A DNA stretch of 64,000 bases from Macrobrachium rosenbergii (GCF_040412425.1 NC_089766.1:14178508-14242507), one strand, 5' to 3'; shown: positions 49,001 through 62,095, counted from the stretch's first letter. The notes: generated from the sequence alone by a model not told the origin. Made by a program: numbers and translations.

Positions 49001-49002
<2 letters not shown>

Positions 49003-49539
49003 TGAATACTTGCCGTTAATAGTCACAAAATATACACTGACTTTTTTTACCCTCACTCGACTCATTACGGCCCGAAATAGCCTAGTCATTCCCATAAACC
49101 ACTTGGCGACAGTTAATGGGTTTGCTTCCTTCGTTCATGACTTAAAGCACACCCGAGGTAAGCAGAACATTTACACTCTTTTATTGTCTACTACTTTCTA
49201 AAGGCTTCTTGGAGACTCACCAAAGAAATGCTGGCATGTGTCCCGTGTAGCCTGGAATTGAAGTATCTGAAGTTATCATGTTCATTCTTCTCTTGGCAGT
49301 GGACGGATTAAAAAAATATTCCATTACCTCTTGTCCTTAACATTGACTTGCAGTGCTTTAGTTACATATACCATCAAGCACTTTTTTTAACTTTCTCTCT
49401 AAAGTAACAAAACTGTCTTGAAATTCTCTAATTTGCTTATTAAATCATTTAATCTAGACAGATTATGAGGCAGACTGTCTTTAACAATAAACAAAAAATT
49501 AAAAATAAAGAAATAATTAAAAGAGAAAACCTACAGAGC

Positions 49540-49540
<1 letters not shown>
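49001..49540. other. Unassigned spacer
   Basis: No gene or repeat recognised. Confidence 0.5.

Positions 49541-49600
<60 letters not shown>
49541..49600. repeat. (CT)n microsatellite
   Basis: Pure CT array of about 60 bp. Confidence 0.95.
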
Positions 49601-49604
<4 letters not shown>

Positions 49605-49874
49605 AATTTATTCATTTTTTGAGTCTCCATTAAGAAACTGAAACAATGCCTTTCTCTTCCTCTCTCACATAATGGTTCTTGACTTGGCACATTTAACAAG
49701 TCTAGGTTTCTACCACCACAAAAATTCTTCCAAATCCTCGTATTGCAGCAAAAACAACTAATATAATTATTTCAGCTGTACGAACACGGTAGTAAGACAG
49801 GCATTACAAAATACAATTAGATACAAGAAAATGATTCAACAGCTACACTCAAAGAAGCTTTGTCAATTCAATTC

Positions 49875-50110
49875 AATAATAATAATAATAATCATCATCA
49901 TCATCATCGCCGTCATCATCATATTAATAATAATAATAATGGCGGCAATTAAAAGCTCAAGGGACAAATAACAGCACAGGAAGAGAAGTAAAAAAATAAT
50001 ATGAGAAACAATATAAAGCAGTAATGAAAAATACAACAGAATCTTACACAACTGAACAAAGGCATGTTTAACAGTCGCCGACCTTCAAAGAAGATAAATA
50101 ATTAGGCGGA

Positions 50111-50174
<64 letters not shown>

Positions 50175-50175
50175 G
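49875..50175. repeat. AAT/ATC compound and (AAT)n arrays
   Basis: AAT then ATC triplets to about 49,922, AAT again to 49,940, and a pure AAT array at 50,109-50,175. Confidence 0.9.
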
Positions 50176-50447
50176 TGGCATAGATGATGCCATTGCCTAC
50201 AGAAAGTGTTGGAGGAAAAACGAAACAAAAAGCCCATTAATTTTGATACAGAATCCTTGTTTTCTGGTCCTTCTCATAATTTAAGTCTTCTTGTTTCACT
50301 CTCAAGATATTTTGAATTACCGGGCTGTGCTATTTTTAGTCAGGCGTTGATTTCTAAATTGCCTGGGCGGTTTTCTGACAGCATCTGGGTGTCATCATGA
50401 AAAACAGCAAATATATCTCATGGTCTGTCGAGTAAAATCCGTCCAAA

Positions 50448-50730
50448 AGAATAGAACAGAGTATAGAATTTACGCCAAAGGCCAAGAGCTGGGACCTATC
50501 AGGCCATTCAGCTCTGACAAGGAAACTGACGGTGAAAAGGTCTGCAAGGTGTACAGGAGGAAAACCTCGCAGTTGCCCAATGAATCAACTGTTTAGAGAG
50601 GGTGAAAAGTAAGATGAAAGAAAGAGAATATGAACGTAGGTACAGTAAAAGGACGGAAGGGGTTGCAGCTATAGGGACCTATGGGACGCTGCAAAGAATC
50701 TTAGGTAATGCCTACGTTGCACCGTATAAG
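50448..50730 (+). mobile_element. Dispersed family A, copy 3
   Basis: Matches copy 2 over its length: CCAAAGGCCAAGAGCTGG, ACAGGAGGAAAACCTCGCAG, GGAAGGGGTTGCAGCTA, GGGACGCTGCAAAGAATCTT. Confidence 0.75.
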
Positions 50731-51079
50731 GGGAATTCGCCCAAAATGGAGCATCCGTGGACACTTCAGCAACAGAATCAGAATCGCAGAAGTCTGGTTT
50801 CAAGGTGAGAGAAGGCAACAATCCCTCCAAAGAGTTTTACCTTGGCGATAATTAAAATGTGGGATAGTTTGTTTATTGCAGGTGTGGAATTGTCTGATCT
50901 CCAAATATTTAAGCGAGGAGCAAATTCTTTCCTGCTCTCTGCTGACGTGTCCTGAATTTCAGGTGAATAGGCTTTATTTTCTATCCCTTCAAATTTATCC
51001 ATTTTTCACTTTTTCCTGCCGCTTGTCTTTCTCTGCAGCTTTGGAGCCCTCTGTATTTTAACAATTTACTTCTCATGTA
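50731..51079. other. Unassigned spacer
   Basis: No gene or repeat recognised. Confidence 0.5.
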
Positions 51080-51249
51080 TTAATTTATTTATTAATTTCA
51101 TTTTTTCTTTTCTAATAACTGATCTCTTCTTTCTGTTTCCTTTTATCTTTTGTTACGTTTCTCAAATGAACAGCATATTCTTTGGAAGTTTGAATTTCAA
51201 GCCAATGACCCCTGTTGGCTTGTTCAATATGAATAGGGTTCGTCTTCTG

Positions 51250-51315
<66 letters not shown>
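51080..51315 (+). mobile_element. AAT-tailed SINE-like element, plus copy
   Basis: Body with CTGATCTCTTCTTTCTG, CATATTCTTTGGAAGTTTGA and GGCTTGTTCAATATGAATAG, ending in (AAT)n at 51,252-51,314. Its tail abuts the reverse-transcriptase fragment that follows. Confidence 0.8.
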
Positions 51316-51804
51316 TTTAGCTTTGTCCCTCTGCGATGTGAGATGTTTTGCCGTAGGTCCTTCGTGATAATATGCAAACGTACGGAAATTTGTATACGAA
51401 TGCCAGAAGGTGATTCCCGAGGAGTATTTGTGGCTCGTCAGTCAAAGTGTCTCAGCGAACTAGGGAGCAACGACATGCACTGAGTCTTGGTTTTCGTTGT
51501 AAATGCTGTCAGTTTCGTCTGCACACCTACGGCAGGTATCGATTAGATGATGGAGGAGACCTTGCACTGATGGGAAAATTGAAACCTCATCACCGTAGTA
51601 GAGGCTATTTATTGTTATTAAGTTGACAGTGCAACCGATTGGCAGTGAGTTCAGCTTGACTCCTGGCGCATGCGCGTCAGTATTAAAGAGATGCGGTGAT
51701 AGACTGCCACCTTGACGAAGCCCTTTGGGGAAGCCGAAGTTGTAGGACAAGACGCTATTCCATTTGACACAGAACTGCTGCTGCTCATAGAACCAGCCAA
51801 ATGG
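51315..51804 (-). pseudogene. Non-LTR retrotransposon reverse-transcriptase fragment
   Basis: Read on the minus strand from 51,804: FGWFYEQQQFCVKW, then KGLRQGGSLSPHLFN, the conserved G-x-RQGG-x-LSP block of the RT palm; next GCTVNLITINSLYYGDE, where the catalytic Y-x-DD motif has become YGDE; then SVQGLLHHLIDTC and a decayed thumb-side segment. After a stop near 51,463 a second frame gives HIITKDLRQN, still RT-like, until the AAT array at 51,314. Loss of the second catalytic Asp, in-frame stops and missing flanks make it inactive. The pattern fits a non-LTR (LINE-type) RT; the clade cannot be set from this piece. Confidence 0.8.
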
Positions 51805-52258
<454 letters not shown>

Positions 52259-52351
52259 TAGCCAACTAACTAAAGTTAAACCTTTCCTTTATTAATTAAG
52301 AGTTACTTTAAGAAAGTAATCCATAAAAGTTACGCGAAAGTCTTCCAAGGG

Positions 52352-52352
<1 letters not shown>

Positions 52353-52407
<55 letters not shown>
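52353..52407. repeat. (GA)n microsatellite
   Basis: Pure GA array of about 55 bp. Confidence 0.95.
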
Positions 52408-52408
<1 letters not shown>

Positions 52409-52637
52409 ATTCTTTACGCACTAAATATACACACATAAGCATAGGCGTATCCATCGCTCGCTGAGATTTAATCTATAAAAAATATCATGCTCTTCGTAGC
52501 GAAGTTTGAAGACAGTTCCTGTAATCATTTTTCAGTCTTTAATTTTCTACTCATAATTCCTTTCCTTTTAATGAAGGATAATTAGCGTCTCTTCATCAGT
52601 ATATTCAGAGTACAAAAGGCCCCATTAGCTGAACTTC

Positions 52638-52644
<7 letters not shown>

Positions 52645-52704
<60 letters not shown>
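52645..52704. repeat. (GA)n microsatellite
   Basis: Pure GA array of about 60 bp. Confidence 0.95.
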
Positions 52705-52707
<3 letters not shown>

Positions 52708-52928
52708 GTGGTGGGGGCTGGTTGATTTACGTTAAGCTGGCTTTGTGCCATCACGGGCCCTCGCCCTAAGCAGTCCATCAGTATGGTAGAGCGGTGATAG
52801 GGTAAAGAGGCCTAATGTGGGCGTATGGACTCGGACCAACCAACAGAGACAAGAGGGGTAAGAATACTTCGTATTTTATGACCCTGAGTTTCACTAGCTA
52901 AGAGGGACAATTTCTCACAAAGGGGTGG

Positions 52929-52930
<2 letters not shown>

Positions 52931-52994
<64 letters not shown>
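52931..52994. repeat. (GA)n microsatellite
   Basis: Pure GA array of about 64 bp. Confidence 0.95.
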
Positions 52995-52995
<1 letters not shown>

Positions 52996-53084
52996 CATAA
53001 TTCGATCAAAACCCTTTGCGAAACCACCAACAAGAAAGTTAACAACTTTCTTCTCCTCTAGGCCATGAAATATTAATCCCTAAT

Positions 53085-53170
53085 GAGGGGGTAGAGAAGA
53101 TAGAGGGGAGGGAGAGGGAGGGGAGGAGGGAGGAGGGGAGGTAGAGGCGAGGGAACGAGGAAAAAGTAAA
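53085..53170 (+). other. G-rich polypurine tract
   Basis: About 85 bp nearly all purine with many GGG runs (GAGGGAGAGGGAGGGGAGGA). Confidence 0.45.
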
Positions 53171-53269
53171 CTGCCAAGGAGAAGAAAAAATGATAAAATA
53201 TTCGCCTAAACTTTCCATGTTCTTTTGATGAATTCCGAAACCCGTGTCTCGTATCTTAATTCACCTCGT

Positions 53270-53702
53270 TAAGAAAACCATCTTTCACCCTCTTAAACCT
53301 CTATTCAACCCCCATCTTAAACCTCTATTCAAACCCTATAACCTCAGCAAAATCCCCAAAACTTGGCTTCACCATTAAATCCAAACCTCTAAAACTACTG
53401 AATGAAATCTTAAATTACAATTCCCCTTAACGACTCTAATCTCCACATTCACGAAAAACCCTCATCAACCGCAGACTTCAACCCCTTAAATCTCTATTCC
53501 CTAACCCCTCACATTACATCAAACCCCATAAATACGGTTCAGCGATTAAATCCCTAAACCTCAGAACGTCAATGCAATCTCATACATTAACATCGTGACT
53601 CCAATACAAAAATATATAAATAAAAAAGATAAACAAAAAAATTTTTAAAAACCACTCAAAATTTGTTCCACCTCTTCAACCTCCATTCACCCCAAAAAAA
53701 CT

Positions 53703-53776
<74 letters not shown>

Positions 53777-53960
53777 TGGATATATATGTTTTTTTAATCA
53801 ACCCCAACTTATGCCACCTCACCAACCCCCATTCACCCGAAAAACCTCAACAGAAACCCCAGAACCGTGGCTGCCATGGCTCCACTGCTAAACCCCAAAC
53901 CTTATTAACGATGACTCAACGCAACCCATCCAGAATCTCAAAGGGGAAACCTTCAGGATT
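53270..53960. repeat. Degenerate C-rich tandem repeat with (AT)n insertion
   Basis: Three or more diverged units share TTCANCATTAAATCC-, AAACCTC- and CCTCTATTCA-like words (near 53,369, 53,540 and 53,872). An AT array at 53,706-53,772 splits them. The plus strand is strongly depleted in G. Confidence 0.5.
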
Positions 53961-53994
53961 TTTTATATATATTTATTTATCATTTAGACGCCGC

Positions 53995-54085
53995 TTCGGA
54001 GGTCGGAGGAGGTCGGAGGAGGGAGGAGGCCGGGAGAGGTCGGGAGGGGTCGAAGGAGGTCGGGAGAGGTCTTCCTCTGGCGGGA
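53995..54085. repeat. Short GGTCGGGAG-type minisatellite
   Basis: Eight or so variants of GAGGTCGGGAG in about 85 bp. Confidence 0.7.
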
Positions 54086-54314
54086 GGGCCGGGTCAAACA
54101 TTAATTAACTCGAAGCTTTCGCTGCTGTCATGGTGGAAGCCTTTGTAAAGTCGCCAACCCCTGAGGATCGTTTCTCCAACACCAGAGGATCGTTGCTTAC
54201 TTACGACGATCATTTCTTACTCACCAACATCATTTCTTTCTTACGCCTCCGTCGACACCACAAGTAATTTTTTTCATTCTTCTTGTAATTTTTTTTTTTC
54301 ATTGACAGCATTTG

Positions 54315-54315
<1 letters not shown>

Positions 54316-54375
<60 letters not shown>

Positions 54376-54494
54376 AATATCAGTAGATGACAGAAGCGCA
54401 ACCATGGTACAAGAATAACAAGTTCCTCTCTCTCTCTCTCTCTCATTAATATCAGTATGACAGAAGTACTACCAAGATACACGAATTAGGAGTT

Positions 54495-54567
<73 letters not shown>
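54316..54567. repeat. CT higher-order array, two units
   Basis: CT arrays 54,316-54,373, 54,425-54,444 and 54,497-54,567. Two spacers share TTAATATCAGTA, GACAGAAG and AGTTCCTC, so array and spacer repeat together. Confidence 0.85.
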
Positions 54568-54568
<1 letters not shown>

Positions 54569-55757
54569 CTGCGAAATACAGACACCAAGCTAAATTACTG
54601 TACAGAAGTAGATCTTGAACAATGATTGAAAACCCTCTCTAATTTCCACATACCGGCACACACAATAATAAAGGAATATCCTCACCTTAGGAATTTCTGA
54701 AAATCTCTCTCTCTCTCTCTCTCTCCCCCTTCAATTTTCTTATTTACCATACCTGCCACTTCAAATACCAGCTCCTGGCAATTCTGCCCTTCTGTTCTGC
54801 AAATAACTCTTCATTCTTGCAGTTCATTACATGCTAATATCCAGCCCTTCTCCCTCGGTACTACCTTACCCACAGAGAGTCCCCTTATTCCCAAATATAT
54901 CCTTATTCCTCCAGTAACCCCCATAATACCTTACAAATCACCCGCAGCTGCAGGACTCTCAAGCTAAATCCTTATTTCTTCTCTCATCCTTCTAACTTCC
55001 TATTATCTACCTACAGTAGATGTTTATGGATGTCCCGCTGTCTTCTATTTCCATATTAATAGCCCCGGCTCCTTACTAACCCGCTACTCCTACATGATGC
55101 TTCCGTTACTTTTTCGGCAGTGTCTTACTTCTGTCAGAATAATGCTTCTTCCACAATAATCCCTTCTTCCAAGAAATTATCCTATTTCCCAACTAATTCT
55201 TTTGATAATTACTTATTCCCTTTTCAAATTGAAAGTTAGTTTTTAACACCGAATAAACGATCAGTTAAAATCTAACGCATCTAATAAATACTTATCTCGC
55301 TGTAGTTTTCTTGCAAAATTGTGTCCTTATAAAATCTCCCCAAGAGTCCCTACCTCTCGTTCAATCCATCAATTCATCCAAATCCCCCCTCCCCTTCCTA
55401 CAGTAGTTTCCACCCTTTCAAATAAATCCCTTTAATTCTCATTTAATTAAATCACTTTTTTTTTATTAAACTAAGGAATTTCTTTCTAAACAAAATTAAT
55501 ACCAAACCTTCCACACGGTTTTCCCTCCCTCCCATCGAAATACTTGAATTAATTAAATCATTTCAGCATAGTTTTGAAAAATAGTAATGTTTATTAAAAA
55601 CAATAAACAATCTCAATATATCCCAAACGCACATCTCCAATTAATCCCTTTACTTCAAAACTAAATCCTCTTTCTGCAACAAATCTCATTGATTGTATCA
55701 AAATTCTAATTCCTTCCTCCCACTCATTCCCTCCACTAAATTCTTACCTTCTCGACC
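54568..55757. other. Pyrimidine-skewed unassigned segment
   Basis: Over a kilobase in which the plus strand is C/T rich and poor in G (many CCTTATTCCC- and TTCCTCC-like words). A short CT run lies at 54,703-54,724. No gene recognised. Confidence 0.4.
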
Positions 55758-56108
55758 CTTTTAGTTTTCTGAAAAAACTATTGTGTCGGTTTTGTCTGTC
55801 CGTCCGCACTTTCTTGTCCGTCCTCAGATCATAAAAAATACTGAGGCTAGGGGGCTGCAAATTGTTATGTTGATCATCCACCCTCCAATCATCAAACGTA
55901 CCAAATTGCAGCTCTCTAGCCTCAGTAGTTTTTATTTTTTCTAAGGTTAAAGTTAACCATAATCGTGCCTCTGGCAACGATATAGGACATAACAAATTGC
56001 AGCCCTCTAGCCTCAGTAGTTTTTATTTTTTTTAAGGTTAAAGTTAGCCATAATCGTGCTTCTGGCAACGATATAGGACAGGCCACCACTGACAGCTGAG
56101 AGTTCCAT
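55758..56108 (-). mobile_element. Hairpin-bearing dispersed element, copy 4 (inverted, internally duplicated)
   Basis: Complement of the family at 14,567-14,980: begins TTTTAGTTTTCTG, then the arms CTGAGGCTAGGGGGCTGCAA and AATTGCAGCTCTCTAGCCTC. A ~90-bp segment (CTCTAGCCTCAGTAGTTTTT through GGCAACGATATAGGACA) is present twice in tandem. Confidence 0.75.
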
Positions 56109-56387
56109 ACAAATCCCTCCACTGCTGTAATACCAGTAACTTCCACCATTTCCCAACGGGTCTCACTATCACCATCCCCACCAACCCCAGCATCCTCTTC
56201 CTATCTCGCTCCCTTTCTCCCCCCTCCCACCCCCACCACCAGCACCACCACACTAGGGAGATCCCTACTAGCCAGAGAGCGCCGGCGGAAAGTACAATTC
56301 CTAATCAGGGAGCGTAAACATTAAACGTCCCTAATTAAAAAAGCGAGAAGTCAAGCAACACTCCATGAAATTGCTACGCGTCGCTTC

Positions 56388-56394
<7 letters not shown>

Positions 56395-56445
<51 letters not shown>
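56395..56445. repeat. (GA)n microsatellite
   Basis: Pure GA array of about 50 bp. Confidence 0.95.
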
Positions 56446-56446
<1 letters not shown>

Positions 56447-56479
56447 CTTTCCTTCTCCCAGGTCATAGCTCAAATGCTA

Positions 56480-57200
56480 AATATAGCCTACTCATTATTT
56501 AGGAAGCTTTGGCTCTTAATTAAATACCTTAGTTCTCTATGCCTACAAAAGGTTATAGTTGGTTAGATTTATTTTGAAGGTCTACAGAATGATTAGGAAG
56601 TCTATGCTGGAAACACCTAATTCTATAAGTCTAAAGAAGGCTTAGATTTGATCTACTTATCTGTCTACATAACTATTATGCAAGTCTACAAAAGGATTAA
56701 ATCTGATTTGCCAAGCTGTCTACAAAACTTTTAGGTATTAAACCTAAGCACCTCCATTTTGTAAGTCTACAAAGGGATTATTCAGATTTACGTGGCCGGT
56801 CTACGAAAAGTTTAGCCTACTAGTTACTGGCTTGAGGCTCCTTAATTTTGTTGCTCTGCAAAAAGTAACGTTAGATACATTTTCTTTTTTAAAAAAGTCT
56901 ACAAAAGCGAGTATTACGAGGCAGTGGCTTTAAATACTTCGTTTCTTAAGTCTAAAAATCATTGCTATATTCATTTTGTAGGTCTACAAAAAAGCATTAT
57001 TAAACAGTGGCAACAAACACCATAATTCTGGATGACTACAAAGGCCGTCACCAATAGATTTACTCTGTTGGTTACAAAGAAATGGTTCGATCAACCTTAC
57101 TTTTGTGGATCTACAAAATGCAGCAGTAACAGAACCTTGAGTGTGTACGGAAAGGCAGCATCAGATTAACTCTGTAGTCTACTTTATGAGTGTATTGAAA
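56480..57200. repeat. Degenerate tandem repeat containing GTCTACAAA
   Basis: AAGTCTACAAAAGGATTA-like words recur about ten times at 50-100 bp spacing (for example near 56,580, 56,692, 56,767, 56,808, 56,897 and 56,983). The rest of the unit is poorly conserved. Confidence 0.55.
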
Positions 57201-58829
57201 CATAAGTGACCGTTCCTTGCAAATATTACAATCCAAAAATCATTGGAAGTCTAACTTCTTAGTTTACTAAAAAACTAAAAAAATGTGGAATATCTGCTAC
57301 CAGCTAAACTTTAACCATGGCGAAGCGTTAAAATGATGTCTTCTTCTCAGCTGAAACATTAACCAATAAATTTAGAATAACTGCTTCCTATAAAACGTAA
57401 GTCATCAAAAAACGTCGGAAAAGCTCTGCATTAATCGAACTTTAATTTGGGTAACAACTAATAAAGACATAATTATGCATAGCTAGAAATTCCAACATAA
57501 TCAGCGCCTTGAATAATTCATTAGCAGAAGCGATTAAATCATAATGAACATCAATATGAAGGATCGTGTTTATCCAACAAATTATTCAGTGACATAAGGT
57601 CGAAATGATCAATTTTGAATGAACATTTGGATAACCCTCACAACCTTCAGGAGCTCCGTAAGTTTATACATACATACATACATGATATACACAAAAACAT
57701 ACATATATATATATAATGTGTGTGTACTTATGCGTCAAAGTTTTTCCTTTTCATCACAATACTTTATGTTTCTTAAAATATGATACCTTTCGCGTGAATA
57801 CACTGAATACTAATGCAATTACCAAGGCCTAGAAAATATATTCCAGACCTTGACAAATGCTGTATTATTGTCATGTATTTCTCACTGGGAAAAAATCAAC
57901 TTGCCATGGAAAAATAAAAGAACGAAGCAAACTTGTATCACTCAGTCTTAGAAAACAAACTATCACAAAAACCTATCTAAAACGACGACGCCTCATAAGA
58001 GCAACTTAAAACTTGACAAGAAAGGTACGAAAAATGTACGTACATATAAAAAACATTCTTTCGTGGTTATTTAGCTTTTAATTTTGAGCATTGTATTTGT
58101 GCAAGAAAGAATGTTAGGTCAAAAACACCAACGGCCTCCTCCCTACAATAAGCCACCACTAACCATTTTCATTCCCTCTTAAATTACCTACAGATATTTT
58201 TCGCTATAGCCCGCCGAACCCAACCCATTCCTATGTAACGACAAGATAATATGCAGCAATAAACGTTCCAAATCACCCATAACTGAAATTAAGAATTTTA
58301 CTGATCTCACATTGTCTCGCAAAGTGAAATACTAATATACTTTCGCATTAATTCTCTTCATAAGACTTCCATTAAGGCGCATTCTTTGATGAGCAATGAA
58401 AGCTAAAGGTGATTACCTTTCAGAACGGGCGAGTTTTAATTGGCAATATGATGTCAATAGAACGAAGAGCTCCTTTCATAGTGATATGTCAGAACGCTGC
58501 GAAATGAATGATTCGGTGACACGGTCATTTATGCACGTGGACATAACGAGAATCTCAATTTTTAATTTTTTTTTTTTTTTTTTTTTGCTAAAGGCAATGT
58601 TTCATGTTTTAGCCTTTAAGAAACATCAAACATTTGAAATCTTATTTGGCAAAACAATAATGCATTAAGAGGTATTTACTTGACCGAACTGTGGATTTTT
58701 CCTCTTCTTGGGGATGAAATAATGATAACGACAATAATATAAATAAAAACAAATTTTTTCGTAAATTTTCCTTCCCTTGGGTATCTGGGTGTTCTACGCC
58801 CAAAGATTTTCTGTCTCCCTAAGACCTGG
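57201..58829. other. Unassigned AT-rich spacer
   Basis: Contains a T-run at about 58,567-58,586 and ATAC repeats near 57,670. No gene recognised. Confidence 0.5.
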
Positions 58830-59135
58830 CCAGTAGGCAATGCTAAAGGGCGTTGGCAGCGTCCCTCCGGCCCCTTGCTGCATCCCCTTTCCAGCCATTT
58901 ACTTGGCCTAAATCCCCGATTCCTTTCTTCACTCTTGCTGTTCAACCTCTCTAACTGTCATTTCTGTCCTTTCTCCCAATTCCACCTTTAGATCCTGGTA
59001 CTTCATTTCATTCATTTTCTGGATCTTTATCTTGCTGTCCAGCCGCTCCAACTCCAACTCTTTTCACTGTCTTCGGCATTAAATGACAGAAGGTTCTCCA
59101 GTGCCTGACTTGACAGCCTGAATTTCTTGAATTAA
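58830..59135 (-). mobile_element. Diverged relative of dispersed family A
   Basis: On the minus strand the order matches family A: CAGGCACTGGAGAA near the start, a GGAAAGGGGATGCAGCAAGG block, then GGAGGGACGCTGCCAACGCC and GCATTGCCTAC. Similarity is partial, suggesting an older subfamily. Confidence 0.5.
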
Positions 59136-59502
59136 GACGTCACTCCACCTAATTCTCTGCCTACTTCTACTTCTACCTTTCACACCCATACCATTTGCTT
59201 GCTTAGCATAAACATAAGGAACAGCTGGCTTTTAATCAATACAAGTCATATATCCATGAACAAAAAAAAAATTATTAACCTCGTTAAAGGTTAATATCTG
59301 GGCCTACCCAAGGAGTGCGATACAGACAGCCTGTAGTTCCAACAAGGGAATGTTCAATGCAACGTACCTGCGAGAAAAAGATATTGTTAAAAGTTTGCTA
59401 ATTTGCAAGCGCAAACTACAATATAAATAGTTTTATTACTCTATTTGTCTACATTCCTATGTAACGGAACTTTTATCCGAGCATACAAATATACATACAC
59501 AC

Positions 59503-59503
<1 letters not shown>
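59136..59503. other. Unassigned spacer
   Basis: No gene or repeat recognised. Confidence 0.5.

Positions 59504-59587
<84 letters not shown>
59504..59587. repeat. (AT)n microsatellite
   Basis: Pure AT array of about 84 bp. Confidence 0.95.
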
Positions 59588-60121
<534 letters not shown>

Positions 60122-60139
60122 TGGAAATAAAAACCCACA

Positions 60140-60464
60140 GTTATGTATGGGTACAAACAGATCTGAAAACAAATCTATACAGAGAGCTTTCGGGAATCTG
60201 TTCGATCCGATTGAGATTAAAAAGGGGACTTTAACGGATTCCAGAAAGCTCTCTGGACAGATTTACTTTTGAATATATCTGTACCCATACATAACTGGAT
60301 TTGTTTCTCCATTTCCAGACGCATACTACTATGAGCATTTTGTAATTGTTATTATTATTATAATTATTTTATCATTATTATTATTACTGTCATTATTAAA
60401 AGTACTCACAGTAGCATGAGTCTTGAAATGGAGAAACAAATCCAGTTATGTATGAGTGTATATA

Positions 60465-60543
<79 letters not shown>

Positions 60544-60560
60544 CATACATAATTGCGGAT
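60140..60560. repeat. Nested palindromes (foldback cluster)
   Basis: First palindrome 60,137-60,297: TTATGTATGGGTACA pairs with TGTACCCATACATAA, and AGAGAGCTTTCGGGAATC pairs with GATTCCAGAAAGCTCTCT. A second joins 60,296-60,345 to 60,400-60,450 (TGGATTTGTTTCTCCATTTC with GAAATGGAGAAACAAATCCA; ATGAGCATTTT with AAAAGTACTCA approximately). A third copy of GGATTTGTTTCTCCATT follows the AT array 60,465-60,540. Confidence 0.75.
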
Positions 60561-60569
60561 TTGTTTCTC

Positions 60570-60571
<2 letters not shown>

Positions 60572-60621
<50 letters not shown>
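60572..60621. repeat. (ATT)n microsatellite
   Basis: Pure ATT array of about 50 bp, following TTTGTTTCTCC. Confidence 0.95.
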
Positions 60622-60625
<4 letters not shown>

Positions 60626-60839
60626 TTCTAAGCGTGGCAACAATAATGCCACACTATGCAGTTCTAACATCACCAAAAGTAATATTAATAATACCATACT
60701 ACTATTTATCCTATAGCATACCAACAACATCACCTCAGCAACACCGGCAATAACGAAAAATAACAAAACGAAAAAAACTAAAGACAATAAAGCGACAACG
60801 GAGGCAATGGCCATCAATCACCGCAACAACATACATGTC

Positions 60840-61065
60840 AATCTAATAAGCGCAATTAATCACGGGACGTCACTGATCGCCTCCGCTAATTAGTGCCATG
60901 ACGAAGCACTACAATTCGGCCCGACCCTCGTGACCTCGTCCGCGGCTTCAGTGTCGCCCGATGTGCGCATAATAGCGAGATTGAAAGTGAGGGATTTCAA
61001 TTAACTGATGCCCGGTCCAGCGAATGATTAAACACGCATAGCAACGCGTGCACGCATGGACGCAC
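60840..61065. promoter_or_regulatory. CpG-rich, array-free segment (possible regulatory DNA)
   Basis: CpG-rich sequence with several TAAT-core words (CAATTAATC, CTAATTAG, CAATTAACTG) amid AT arrays. Composition is unlike the neighbourhood. No open frame is convincing. Confidence 0.2.
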
Positions 61066-61074
61066 ACGTGTGTG

Positions 61075-61076
<2 letters not shown>

Positions 61077-61144
<68 letters not shown>

Positions 61145-61157
61145 ATATATATATATG

Positions 61158-61210
<53 letters not shown>

Positions 61211-61361
61211 GTGTGTGTGTTTTTGTATATGTGTTTGCATGTATGTAGCCTATGTATGTATTTATATTATATATAACATATATATATATTATATATACTC
61301 GCTTTTGTCGGTTTTCGTATATAGAAAGTATGTGCATTTTTCTGTATATACGTTAACCGAC

Positions 61362-61435
<74 letters not shown>

Positions 61436-61455
61436 GTGTGTGTGTGTGTGTGTAA
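61077..61455. repeat. AT/GT compound microsatellite cluster
   Basis: AT arrays 61,077-61,208 (interrupted) and 61,368-61,430, with short GT runs at 61,209-61,220 and 61,436-61,452. Confidence 0.95.
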
Positions 61456-61516
61456 GTATCAGTTAACATAAATAAAAATATGTACATTTATACGATTACC
61501 TCCGTAGCTACAAATA

Positions 61517-61518
<2 letters not shown>

Positions 61519-61573
<55 letters not shown>
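61519..61573. repeat. (GA)n microsatellite
   Basis: Pure GA array of about 55 bp. Confidence 0.95.
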
Positions 61574-61575
<2 letters not shown>

Positions 61576-61704
61576 CGGAATGCCTAAATCGAGCGTCAAA
61601 AATTAAGCTCCAGTTACTAATATTGACTCCCGAAAGGTTAAAGACTCGGGAAAAAAAATTTGTGGAGCCTATCGGCAAAAGGTTTCTCTGTTTCCCAAAT
61701 TAGC

Positions 61705-61705
<1 letters not shown>

Positions 61706-61744
<39 letters not shown>
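61706..61744. repeat. (GA)n microsatellite
   Basis: Pure GA array of about 39 bp. Confidence 0.95.
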
Positions 61745-61747
<3 letters not shown>

Positions 61748-61879
61748 CAATCACTTAAACAGATCACAAAGCGTAAATGTACTGACTAGATACTTTCAGA
61801 ATTGGAAATATCTCCGTTTAAGTGACACCGAAAAAAGAATTATAATTATTTTTTCTTCCCAAAGTCACCTATTTCAGAT

Positions 61880-62095
61880 TGAGCGCAAACATCTTCCTAC
61901 CCTTTTCTCTCCTAAAATTTCAGAATTATATACCCTCTTTACCTACCCACCGTCTTCTGCTCTTTCCACATGACAAAACCACTTCAAAATATCCTGATTC
62001 AACTATGCTAGCATTTTTACCACGTCTGCGCAGCTTCATATTTCTTAACTCTTTCGATTCCTACTTCAATATTCTATAAAAATCTTTCATTTCAA
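61880..62095 (-). pseudogene. C-terminal fragment of a non-LTR reverse transcriptase
   Basis: On the minus strand one frame gives RNMKLRRRGKNASIVES and, after a one-base shift, KWFCHVERAEDGG, a stop, and VKRVYNSEILGEKRVGR. The W-F-x-HVER motif followed by a basic KRVYxxE and a G-E-R/K-R-x-GR tail is the usual C-terminal signature of endonuclease/reverse-transcriptase ORFs of invertebrate non-LTR elements. The upstream palm domain is absent, so only the last ~70 codons remain, with at least one frameshift and one stop. It is a separate copy from the palm fragment at 51.3-51.8 kb; whether both come from one family is unknown. Confidence 0.65.
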
